Part shown: one piece after another, positions 24,385 through 34,048 of the stretch
How positions within the stretch are numbered: position 1 is the first letter of the stretch
Layout of the letters: every line of letters begins with the position of its first letter
Origin: Paramacrobiotus metropolitanus
Lineage: Eukaryota; Tardigrada; Eutardigrada; Parachela; Macrobiotidae
Direction: 5' to 3'
DNA length: 64,000 bases
Assembly (NCBI RefSeq): GCF_019649055.1
Contig: NW_026570306.1
Span: forward strand, 558,001-622,000
Position numbers and translations under genes: made by a program
Notes under the pieces: generated by a model
What the model saw: only the letters and a program-made list of their open reading frames with translations
Database searches by the model: none
Told to the model about the DNA's origin: nothing

Positions 24385-24765
24385 TCAAATAAAAAAACGA
24401 TCCCAGTTGGAGCGTGAGGAGACGGTCGCCAAAACCAACTGAGCATTACCACGCCAAATCTCTAAACTTAGCCGCTGAAACAAAAAAGAGGTAGATCGGG
24501 ACTCGCCAGTTCGAACAAACAACCTCTTCCCGATTTCTTTAAAATCAACAATGGCGCCTTCACACCATGTGCCAAAAGACTCGCATGCCAAAGGTACAAA
24601 ATTGCATCTATCCAAAATGCTGCGGTACTTGTTCATCTTTTTCCCGAAGGCCTGTTCAGCGGCGGCTCCTGCTAATCGGGACGTAGCTCCTACATATGTG
24701 TCATACATCGTATCGCGGCAGGTAACGTCCCACACAAGTGGTAGTCCTCGGAACCATGTACATTT
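24385..24765 (-). pseudogene. C-terminal fragment of a retrotransposon polymerase
   Basis: On the minus strand a frame reads from about 24765 to 24385. It contains G-L-P-L-V-W-D-V-T, then Y-V-G-A-T-S-R-L-A-G-A-A-A-E, then K-M-N-K-Y, F-V-P-L-A-C-E-S-F-G-T-W, and finally S-F-L-F-Q-R-L-S-L-E-I-W-R-G-N-A. That order is the conserved region following the reverse transcriptase in a widespread group of animal retroelement proteins. No RT core is present, so this is a truncated copy. The frame is still intact over ~120 codons, which suggests a fairly recent insertion. Confidence 0.65.
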
Positions 24766-25029
24766 TTAATCAGAACATCTACGTACCGACAGCAACTGTT
24801 TAAAACTGCAATGCGATTAGATGCGTAAAGAGCAGAGCTAAATCCATGTACTGTATATGTGTATGTGCAGAGCTAAATCCCTGTATCGGGCCATGGTGCC
24901 TAGTATTGCCTGCCATTATCAAGTATCGTAATACCGGCTTTTTGTTTGATAGCAGAAAGCCTTATGTTGTGCCTGTTAATTTGTCGTTGTTGCAGTTCGT
25001 TATGACAAGAGGTGGCTGAATATCAGTAA

Positions 25030-25636
25030 TTCCCATCGTTGGCATGTGATGCCCGAGCCTCAAATATCGATCAATCACTACTCTATGTGGTTAAGTTGCT
25101 AACTTGTCCCTCTTTTGTACGAGTACATCTTAGAATATTGTTATATCAAGGTGTTGTAATTTTCGCCTGCCTGTGTGAGGAGGCCGTGGATGTTGGAAAG
25201 TGGTACCGATTCTCGTATAAACTGAAAGAATGCGAAGTTTACGTACTCTTATCGTGCGAACGTCATAAGTAAATCACGGTCGGGGAAAGAGCATGTGCAA
25301 TAAAAGCAACATCATTACTGCACTGAAATATTGGACAGCTGTTTTACATTGAACGATGACGGCACAGCTTCTTGCATAATGCAGCTTTAAATTATGTATT
25401 GTACGAATGCAACCCTAAACCAATTAAAGCAACGCAAGTCCCATGTTCCATGCTTCCGGCGAGTGCGCAGGATGTTTAAGATATCGTCTAGCTAGCGCAC
25501 AACTCATCTGGTACCCTGCTAGAGTGTTTGTGATAGACGATTAGAGCTGCCTGCGTTCCGGGTCCTCGAAATTTCTCGTCCTTCGAAATTAAGTACAGCT
25601 TACAAAAGCTAGCGCTACGTAGACATTGAAATCGCG
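25030..25636 (+). promoter_or_regulatory. Upstream region and 5' UTR exon of four-TM gene 2 (module copy 1)
   Basis: This segment recurs upstream of the exons at 30701 and 31973, starting with the AATTCCCATCGTTGGCATGT phrase (copies near 25031, 30010 and 31270) and running through GTGTTGTAATTTTCGCCTGCCTGTG. It ends at a GTAAGT donor (25637). The matching acceptor TTTTGCAG lies four bases before the start codon, so the gene has a short 5' UTR intron (25637-25733), preserved in all three copies. Conservation of the whole block suggests it contains the promoter, but no specific site was identified. Confidence 0.6.
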
Positions 25637-25737
25637 GTAAGTAAAATTATATATTAAAGTTTTTACATTACTCTGTTTCCGAAACAGTATGCCGGTATCG
25701 ATTACGTAAAACAGTACCAGTAGTATTTTGCAGGAAA

Positions 25738-27898
25738 ATGGAAAACATACTGGGCAGCTTCACACCGGATGGAACAGGCCGAATGCTGGTTCTCTGCATT
25801 GTGGACGTGGTCTTGGGCATGCTGATAGTTCCGGCTAACTTCTACATGCTTTTTTATGGTATGTACGCCGTGAAGAACGCTTACGGGGGGGGTTACAATG
25901 GCCGCTACCGCGATAATGACAAGATACGACAATTAATTTCTGAATTAATTAATTACCAGGGTAATAAATCTTTGCTGACCACCCCGTACTCACCTTTTCA
26001 CTACCTTCTACTCCGTACAAAACCTTTCGCGCTACCTTTTATTCCGTGCACAACCTTTTTGCGCTACCTTGCATTCAGTACACTATCTTTGTGTGCACTA
26101 CCTTTGACACCGTACACGACCATTCGGCGCTACCTTTATCTGTGTGCACTACCTTTTATTTTTTAAATTCTTTCATAGCAGAGTTCTTTCTGGAACTGCC
26201 GTTTTTTCGTTAACAGCTGTTATAATGCTGCATAATTCAAAGCATCATCGGTAGTTATAAAATCAAACACCCATGGGTAAAAAATTGTAGGCGCCCGTGT
26301 GCCGGTTTTTCTTCGCAGGCTTTGGACAGTGCCGTTTTTGAACGAATTTTCGACCCAGTTTTATAGGTCTCTCCCTGTGTGAGACGTTGCCGTACATAAA
26401 GCGCAGTCTCTGTCGCGAACAACAACGCGTAAAACGCGCAATCTCGACCGTTCTCTGCTTTTCTGAAGTAGTATAATTGTTATTTTGGTGGCTATTGCCT
26501 ATTAAAGAATAGTACTAGGTATAAATTTAAATATTTCAAGTACATATATGTAAAAGTATGGTAGTGCACCCAGGGAAAGGTAGCGTGGATTGGTAATGCA
26601 CCGGGTGAATGGTAGTGTCAAAGGTTGTCTCCCGAAAGAAAGGGAGTGCCCGAAAAGGTACTGAAAGGGTGTTTACGAAGTGATCACTTAGATCTTTCCT
26701 ACGGTCTTGATTTCAGGAAGAATCGATTTTTTTTGGAACGTTTGGGCATTCAGAGAAGGGTTTTGTTACGTATGCACTGAATGTTTTATGGGCTAGCGCT
26801 TTGCAGCGGTTCTATTCGATAGTTTTAATGATAGGAGGATTTATGTATTGCCGCTTCCTTTACAATTCACGCATCACTACCTAAATTCGCTGCTTTTCGT
26901 AAAGTAATAAGAGTTGTGTAAGATACATACAGGCCGAATACACCACAGTCCACAGAGACTGTACCCTGACATTTTACCACGAACTTTAGCATGCTAGTGC
27001 TGTGTTTTAGTTATTTACTAATGCAGTTTTTCACTGTCTACGTTCCAAATGTGTCTTTGTGTTGGGTGGGCTTTTAAACCGGGGAGGACACTAATTGTGA
27101 CTGCGGTATGTTTGTAATGGCAGGGCGCGGGAAACTCCGTTTGCACTCTAGTGAGTAAGTTGTATTGTGTACACGTACTGAACAACAAGGTTGCGAGTAA
27201 AATATGCTGAAAACTTGGGATTATCGTTAGAAGTATTAGTTAACATTATTTATTGCTTATCTGTTCAGTATTAATACTGTTTGGTTATAGGAGAACTGAG
27301 CAGTGGCAGTGGGTGCCCGGCTCTGCAAATGATCGTCTTCGTCCTGACGTTGCCGCTGTACTGGACACCAGTGGCGAATACCTGCCGGAAAACCAAGATT
27401 TATATGCGTCTACGCCGGGGTGCACTGAATGTGGTTGAGTTCTATTTTCAAGCCTGCGACGACAAATACATTGGCTGGTTCGCTTTTGGCCAGGCCGTTT
27501 ACATGTTGTCTGTGGCCGTGATCGGGTTCATTCGGGTTGTTGCTTACGTTGCGCGAACCCTCGCTGTGATGGATTCGAGTGGATGCAACTGTGCATGGGT
27601 CCTTAAAGTCGAATTGGTTACGAAGGCCTGGATGGCGGCGTTTGTGGTGCTGGGTGCTAGCAGTTTCCTCGTGGTGGTCGGCGTCCTGAATGGGAACGAC
27701 CGCTTGCTGGCTGCAGCGGGCTTTGAGATGAAAGTGTTGTTAGACAAATTCCGACGGGAAGAAAAAGCCAAGAAAACCGGCTACGTTGAGGGACGTCTTC
27801 AGTTGGACTATGTGGAAGATGCTGATTCAAGAAAGGAGAAGACTGCTGAGATCCAGCCGGTGGACGCATTCGCCGTGAATTTGATTGATCTTGTTTAG
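25738..27898 (+). CDS. Four-transmembrane family protein 2 (242 aa, two exons)
   Basis: Exon 1 is 25738-25858 and exon 2 is 27291-27898, joined in phase 1. The ATG lies four bases after a conserved UTR-intron acceptor. Exon 1 encodes a polar start (G-S-F-T-P-D-G-T-G-R), then one membrane span ending F-Y-M-L-F-Y-G. Exon 2 opens with a polar S-S-G-S-G segment, a second span with V-F-V-L-T-L-P-L-Y, a basic cytoplasmic-type loop (K-I-Y-M-R-L-R-R-G), two further spans, and a charged tail of about 70 residues (K-F-R-R-E-E-K-A-K-K). It is a close paralog of the gene at 31973-34048, with identical exon lengths of 121 and 608 nt. Function unknown. The 1.4-kb intron carries an inverted-repeat element. 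Confidence 0.85.
25965..26698. mobile_element. Inverted-repeat (foldback-like) element in the intron of four-TM gene 2
   Basis: The left part (25965-26165) is a string of CACTACCTTT / CGCTACCTTT units. The right part (26555-26698) holds the inverse words (GGTAGTGCAC, GGTAGCG, GGTACTGAAAGG). The tips ATCTTTGCTGACCACCCCG and CGAAGTGATCACTTAGAT are related as inverted copies. The same intron position in four-TM gene 4 (about 32690-32720, after ACGACAATTAATTTCTT) lacks it, so it inserted after the duplication or was lost from one copy. Confidence 0.6.
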
Positions 27899-28696
27899 GC
27901 TAATCCAGAATCCCAGATCACATATTTACATTTTCCTGATTTATTGGCAGATAATACTTACAAGTTACCGTACTGCTGCGAGGGAGACTGTCTGCATCTA
28001 AACTTTGGTTGTTGGTTTGCTTGGAGTGTTGAATATCCGACACAATTTGCGCTGCGAGTCAAAGGGCCGCTCGGGCCTTGTATTATAATCTTTGCATATT
28101 AATTTTAACACTACAGTGTACAATGTAGGACTAAATGGTCGCATAGCCCCATAGCCAGCATTCTGTACGCAAGCGGTGCAGTGCACTTGTACGAAACGGA
28201 TATTTTGAACTCAGTCGTACAGTGCACTGCGCTGCATTCGTACTGGATGTGGAGATGTTGGGTATGCGACCATTTTGTCCTAAGCTGTATGTGATCAGTA
28301 CAAGTTAAAGTGCTTCATTTTATCGCATTTTCTGTGAACGATGCTCGCCTGTGCCGGCGTAACCGCATGCCTCATAATTTTCTGCACGAGATGGTAAGCG
28401 ATCACTACTCCTTCGAAACATTTTGCCAACTCTGGATATTTTGTTTACAAACAGAACAACAAACTGCATTTCTTGTATGTAACTTAGTAAACATATAAAT
28501 GAGAATGCGAGGGTAACACCAGCGCATGTCAGGCGTGCAGATACGAATTCCATAAGAAGAGGATAAATACAACAAACCAAACCAGCAGCTAGTAAAACAT
28601 GATGGCAAAGCAAGAGTGTCATAATTTTTCCAGCATTATCTGTCAAACTGACGTTAACGTTTCCGGTGGCTCTTGACCAATAGTATATATGGAACG
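27899..28696. other. 3' flank of four-TM gene 2, duplicated downstream of gene 4
   Basis: Words such as ATCCGACACAATTTGCGCTG (near 28035) and GATGCTCGCC (near 28340) recur, diverged, in 34049-34420 after the sister gene. The duplicated unit therefore extended at least to about 28390. No gene was seen here. Confidence 0.6.
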
Positions 28697-29330
28697 TTTC
28701 GTACCAAAGAAAAAAATTGGAACGTTTTTTTCCTTCTTGTAGTCACTGTAGTCATCTGTAGACAACCTGTAGACACCCTTCTTAGGATGTATACAGACAA
28801 CCTGTATACATCCTAAGAAAACCTAAGAAACCAGGTGACTACAGTATGTCTACAGCGGTGTCTACGGGCTGTCTACAGGTGACTACCGGTGTATACAGGC
28901 AGAGTATCGAGCTGAACCTAAGAAGTGCTACCTGTATACAGCGGTAGACATCTGTTAACAACCTGTAGATATGCTGTGGACAGCCTGTAGACAACCTGTA
29001 TACATTCTAAGAAAACCTAATTGTAAGAAACCTAAGAAACCAAGTGACTACAGAGTCTACAGTATGTCTACAGTGGTGTATACGGGCTGTCTACGCATGA
29101 CTACCGGTGTATACAGGCAGAGTATCGAGCTGAACCTAATAAGGGCTGCCTGTATACAGCGGTAGACATCCGTATACAACCTGTAGACACCGTTGTAGAC
29201 ACGCTGTATACATCCTAAGAAACCAGGTGATTACCGATAGGTCTACAGGGTGTCTACAGCATGTATACAGATGTCTACTGTGACTACAAGGAGCGAAAAA
29301 ACGATTCACTTTTTTTCTTTGGTACGAACC
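28697..29330. mobile_element. Foldback-type element rich in GTATAC/GTAGAC words
   Basis: Ends TTCGTACCAAAGAAAAAAA (28698-28716) and its inverse TTTTTTTCTTTGGTACGAA (29310-29328) continue inward through CTTGTAGTCAC...CATCTGTA on both sides, giving terminal inverted repeats of about 70 bp. The interior contains two direct copies of a ~220-bp unit with the anchor GGCAGAGTATCGAGCTGAAC (28900 and 29118). It also has many GTATAC and TGTAGAC words. No protein is encoded. The right end abuts the inverted four-TM exon fragment. Confidence 0.75.
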
Positions 29331-29346
29331 GTGCCACAGGTGCCCG

Positions 29347-29448
29347 ATGGGTGGTCGCCCACGCATCCATATCCGGAATCAATTTGTCGGGCTGCAGCGC
29401 CACTCTGCTCAGCCACACGACCAGAAGGCACGTACCATACACGCCAGG
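29347..29448 (-). pseudogene. Inverted fragment of four-TM gene 1 exon 2
   Basis: The minus strand encodes G-V-Y-G-T-C-L-L-V-V-W-L, D-K-L-I-P and A-T-T-H-R segments matching residues ~103-136 of four-TM protein 1 (third membrane span and following loop). Nucleotide identity looks to be roughly three quarters by eye. Only this part of the exon remains. It is cut on its 3' side by the foldback element at 28697-29330. It points against the direction of the rest of the cluster. Confidence 0.75.
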
Positions 29449-29995
29449 CGTAGATCGTTGTCCCATATCGAGGCAGTGGCTTGGTGTTGCATATGTCACC
29501 AGATTTTTATGCGTCCATGAAAATGTCGTAAAAAATGAAAATTTCCTGCTTACGAGGTGTTTCTTACAGAGATAATTTCTGTATTAATATACTGTAAGTA
29601 GGTACTCGTGTCCTTCGGCTATGAAAAAAATCGCGAAAATCTCGTTCATAGCCAAGAGAAATATGAAAAAATAGTATGTAGTACTGAGAGTACTCCAGTA
29701 AAACGTTGAACACTATTGTGCTCCTCATTCGTTGTTATTTGCTTTTCCTGAAACTGGCCTTCAAGGTGTGCGAGCGCATGGATATAAGGACATTTTCAAA
29801 GCACAATGCATATTTACCTACCCACAGCAACTGTTTAGAACGCCAATGCGATCTGCTGTTGTATGCGGATTAAAACCCATGCAGCGGACCACTTAAGGTA
29901 GAGGCACCTACCATTAACTTGTATTATCAAATATCGACTATATCGTAATACCGGCTGTTCGTTTGTCGTTGTTGCATTATTTATAGCGACAAATC
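29449..29995. other. Intergenic, related to 23.9-24.9 kb
   Basis: Words near 29510 (GTCCATGAAAA), 29758 (AGTGTGCGAGCGCAT-like) and 29940 (ATCGTAATACCGGCT) also occur near 23850, 24090 and 24920. The duplicated module therefore began well upstream of the promoter region. Confidence 0.45.
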
Positions 29996-29999
29996 GTGC

Positions 30000-30607
30000 A
30001 TGGCGATGTAATTCCCATCGTTGGCATGTATTACTCGACCCTCGGATATCGATCAGCTACTATATGTGGTAAAGCTGCTAACTAGTCCCTATTTTGTACG
30101 AGTACCTCTTTAATACGCCAAGATGTTGTAATTTTCGCCTGCCTGTGTGAGGAGGGCATGAAGGTCGGAAAGTGGTACTGATTCCCGCAACTGACAGAGT
30201 GCGAAGAGTACGTACCCTCATCATGCGATCCTAATACATTGTGGCTCGGTGAAGAACGAGTACCTACAATCAACATTATTACTGCACTGAAGTAATGGGC
30301 CGTTGTTCTACTTCCAACGATGACGGTGTTACTTCCTCCACAGAGCAGCCATTATTAATAAGAGTTGTACGGGTAGGCAGCTCCAACAATCAAAGCCGCG
30401 CAAATCCTTGTAGCCATACAACACGTTTCCGGCGATTGCGCAGGATGTTAAGACATAGGCAGATAGGCCAGCTGGAGCACAGCGTACCTGCTTCCTGCAA
30501 GTGTGTTCGGGAATAGACGATTAGAGCTGGTTGCATTTTGGGTCTTCGATCTTTTTCGTACTGGGAAGCGAAGTAGAGTTCACAAAAAGCCGCACACTGG
30601 ATTTACG
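30000..30607 (+). promoter_or_regulatory. Upstream module copy 2 with 5' UTR donor
   Basis: Second copy of the block described at 25030, starting near ATTCCCATCGTTGGCATGTA (30011) and ending at a GTAAGT donor (30608). The UTR intron 30608-30696 closes with TTGCAG four bases before the ATG at 30701. Confidence 0.55.
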
Positions 30608-30700
30608 GTAAGTGCTGTAAACATTTTCTAATATTCAAGTTTCAGAACAGAATGTTGGCATCGTGTTACCTGCTGTAGTACCCGTAATACTTGCAGGACA

Positions 30701-30821
30701 ATGGACAAGCGACTGGGCAGCTTCACACCGGAAGGAATCGGTCGAATGTTGGTTCTCTGCGTTGTGGACGTGACCATGGGCATACTGACAGTTTCGGCTA
30801 ACTTCTACATCCCTTTTTACG
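30701..30821 (+). CDS. Orphan or alternative first exon of a four-TM gene
   Basis: A 121-nt exon with intact ATG, intact membrane span, and an intact GTATGT donor, ending in the family position F-Y-x-x-F-Y-G with the same phase-1 overhang. Its peptide differs from its neighbours (M-D-K-R-L-G-S-F-T-P-E-G-I-G). No second exon lies between it and the next first exon at 31973. It could splice in frame to the exon at 33441 as an alternative start for four-TM gene 4, or it could be what remains of a deleted gene. Either fits; the intact splice site and lack of stops favour a usable exon. Confidence 0.6.
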
Positions 30822-31267
30822 GTATGTATGTGTTGAAAGTACGGAGTTAGAAACATTTCGTAATTACAGTACAAAATTCAGTAAGCGTGATACACGCCTT
30901 CCAAAATGGAAACGCTCATAAGGGGAATGGGAGACTCAAAGGGATTTAGTGGGAACTTTGGAATTCTAATGACGGCTACAGCGATAGTGAATAACTTTAC
31001 GAATTTTTTTCTTGGGCCTGTCGATATCTTTAAGATTGTTTCTGTGTATTATTTATACGTTGTTTAGCTCAGAAAGCGCCGTAAATGAACAACGACTCTA
31101 AGAAACTGCACGATGTGCGCGACTTTGCGACCCTTTTCGAGTTGTTTCAAATCGATATCTAGCCACATCTTTGTTTACGTAGATGATGCAGGTCGAGATC
31201 GAATAATTGCGAGACATCGTGAGCAAATAATTGCGAAGCAGCTACCGTCAGAAATTCTAGAAATTCC

Positions 31268-31880
31268 CGTAATTCCCATCGTTGGCATGTAATGCCCAAG
31301 CCTTAAGAATATCGATCACTGACTACTCTACGTGGTTAAGTGCTAACTATTCCTTGTTTGTACAAGCACATCTTTTGTCATTAGTACGCCAAGGTGTTGT
31401 AATTTTCACCTGCCTGTGGATGAGGCTGTGCAGGTTGGGAAGTGGTACCAATTCCCGCAACTGACAGAGTGGGAAGCGTAAGTACTCTCATCGTGCGATC
31501 CAAATAAATAACTCCCGGTTAAGAAGAATGACAGCACATGCAATAAAACCAACGTTATCACTGTACTGAAATATTAGAGCGCTGTTTTACGTTGAACGAT
31601 GGCGACATAGCTTTTGCATAGCCAGAGCAACCATGAAGCACGTATTGTACGAATGCAATCCTAACGTAACACTTAAAGCAACGCAAGTCCCATGTTCATG
31701 CTTCCGGCGAATGCGCAGGATGTTTCAGATAATATTATGGTCTAGCTATGACACAGCTCACCTGTATCCTGCTAGTGGTTTCGTGATAAACGATTAGAGC
31801 TGCTTGCGCTTTGGGTCCTCGAAATTTTTCGTCCTCGAAAGTTAAGTAGAACTTTCAAAAATCCAGACATTGAATCCGCG
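31268..31880 (+). promoter_or_regulatory. Upstream module copy 3 with 5' UTR donor
   Basis: Third copy of the block at 25030. The GTAAGT donor at 31881 and TTTTGCAG acceptor ending at 31968 bound the UTR intron just before the ATG at 31973. Confidence 0.6.
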
Positions 31881-31972
31881 GTAAGTGTACTAAACGTTTT
31901 GTGTTATTCAATTTCCGGAGCAGAATGCCGGTATCGTGTTATGTAGTAGTACCAGTAGTATTTTGCAGGACA

Positions 31973-34048
31973 ATGGAAAACATACTGGGCAGGTTCACAC
32001 CGGACGGAACAGGCCGAATGCTGGTTCTCTGCATTGTCGACGTGGTCCTGGGCATGCTGATAATTCCAGTTAACTTCTACATTCTCTTTTATGGTACGTA
32101 CGCCTCGAAGGAACGCTTAAGGAAAATTGCCCGGTACATAGCGCCGAAAATGGGATACATCCGCTAAATCTTTCACTTCCCGCAATCCGAATCAGATTTT
32201 GTAATACTTTATGTCATTCTAAAGCTTAATGACTTGTTTATATTGTTCTGAAAATCGTTTGCGCGCGCAGCATTCGGTTGATGAGAAATGGCGTACTAAA
32301 ATGGGCGTAAAGTTTAAATGCATTGTTGTGTACCAAAAGTCTGGTTATTATCCGATCTTCTTGAAACTTGGTGATAAAAGACATATGGCCATAAAGTCGA
32401 AAGTGAACCATGGCATTTTTTCCCGATTTAAAATGAATTTCAAAATGTTTAAAATTCATTTAAAATTACGAAAAAATGCTATGAACCTGAAACTGGTTCA
32501 CTTTTGAAAGTGAGTGCGCGAAAGTAAAATTTTGGATGCCATTTTTGCATGTAATCCCATTTTTGACACCATGTACCGGGCCATTTTCCTTAACACATCA
32601 CTTCTCAAATGATTAATAAATACTGTACCCGTATTAAGAAATTAATGGGATTGCAATGGCCGCTACCATAATAATAATGAACAAAATACGACAATTAATT
32701 TCTTGATCATTAATTGTGATTTTGCGTGTTTTTTCTTTTTGTAATCAGTTTTGTAATCAAGCGCAGAATGATATTAGAGCGCCGTGGCTGAAGAACAGTG
32801 AGTAAAATTGGATGACTTTGCAAACAGCGATAGTTTTCCCAGTGTTGTTAAATCGATAAGCACTGTTTAATCGATAAAGGCTAACATCGCGAGCACTGCG
32901 AGGCAGCTACTGTTTTTGGTTCTGTATTACCGCTTTCCGTATAATTCACGCATCGCTGCTTTCCTTAAAGTAATAAGAGGTATAACTGATGTATAGTACG
33001 TATATAGATATAAAATACACGCTAGAATAAATCACAGAGACTTGTGTCGTGACTTTTTACCACGAACTTTAGTGTGCTGGTACCGCTGTTACTAATAAAA
33101 TACCACTTCTTTACTCTCAAAGTTTCCATATCTGTGTTGATCTGAAATCCACTGTTAATTGTAATAATAAATTTGCTTTTGTATTGAAAAAAAAAAGTTA
33201 CTAACGGTACGGCATGGGTCTTTGTCCATTTCAAATCGGGGAGGTTACTGAATGTATGTTCGTAATGGCAGGATGCGAGAAACGCCGTTCGCAGTACAGT
33301 TTGCAAGTTGTATTTTGTTAACCGTGCACGTACTGACCATCGAGGCTCCGAGTCAAATATTATGCTGAGAAATCTGGGATTATCCATATTCGTTAATATT
33401 ATTGCTTATCTGTTGAGTATCTTTACTACTGGTTTCTTAGGTGAAATGAGCAGTGGCAGTTGGCGCCCGGTGGGGCAAATGATCGTCTTCGTCCTGACGT
33501 TGCCGCTGTACTGGACACAAGTGGCGAGCGCCTGCCGTAGGACCAAAATGTATATGCGTCTACGCCGGGGTTCACTGAATGTGGTTGAGTTCTATTTGCA
33601 AGCATTTGACGACAAATACAGCAGCTGGTTCGTTTTGGGTCAGGTCGTTTACATGGTTCCACTGGCTGGGATCGGGCTAATTCGGGTTGCTGTTCGCATT
33701 GCGCAAGCCCTGACAGTGATGGATTCGAGCTGCGGCTGCTGCATGGGGATCTCCAAAGCCGAGTTGCTTATAAAGGCCTGGCTGGCGGCGTTTCTGGTGT
33801 TGGGCGTTAGCAGCAGCCTCGTGGTGGTCGGCGTCTCACATATTAACGGACGCATGTTGGTTGTGGCGAACTATGAGATAAAAGATTTGCTACACAAGAT
33901 ACGACGGGAAGAAGAAGTCAAAAAAACAAGCCGTCTTGAGGGGCGCCTTCGGTTGGACTGTATGGAAGATGCCGATTCAGGAAAGGAGAAGACTGCTGAG
34001 ATCCAACCGGTGGACGCATTCGCAGTGAATTTAATTGATCTTGTTTAG
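31973..34048 (+). CDS. Four-transmembrane family protein 4 (242 aa, two exons)
   Basis: Exons 31973-32093 and 33441-34048 (121 and 608 nt, phase-1 intron) encode 242 aa. The protein is the close sister of four-TM protein 2. Shared features: the G-R-F-T-P-D-G-T-G-R start, the first span ending F-Y-I-L-F-Y-G, the V-F-V-L-T-L-P-L-Y-W-T span, the M-R-L-R-R-G loop, and an identical A-E-I-Q-P-V-D-A-F-A-V-N-L-I-D-L-V C-terminus. Differences cluster in spans 3-4 and in the charged tail. The identical C-terminal 17 residues suggest functional constraint there. The intron contains a TTAA-flanked MITE. The role is unknown. Confidence 0.85.
32121..32589. mobile_element. TTAA-flanked MITE (piggyBac-like) in the intron of four-TM gene 4
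   Basis: Left end GGAAAATTGCCCGGTACAT (32121-32139) and right end ATGTACCGGGCCATTTTCC (32571-32589) are inverted copies with one mismatch. The similarity extends inward to AAAATGGGAT...ATCCCATTTTT. Both sides are flanked by TTAA (32117-32120, 32590-32593), the target duplication of piggyBac-type transposases. At 469 bp it has no transposase. The sister intron in four-TM gene 2 lacks it. Confidence 0.8.

Noticed and set aside
28720-29290. CRISPR-like repeat array
   Set aside because: Repeats are irregular, inverted and within a eukaryotic transposable element.
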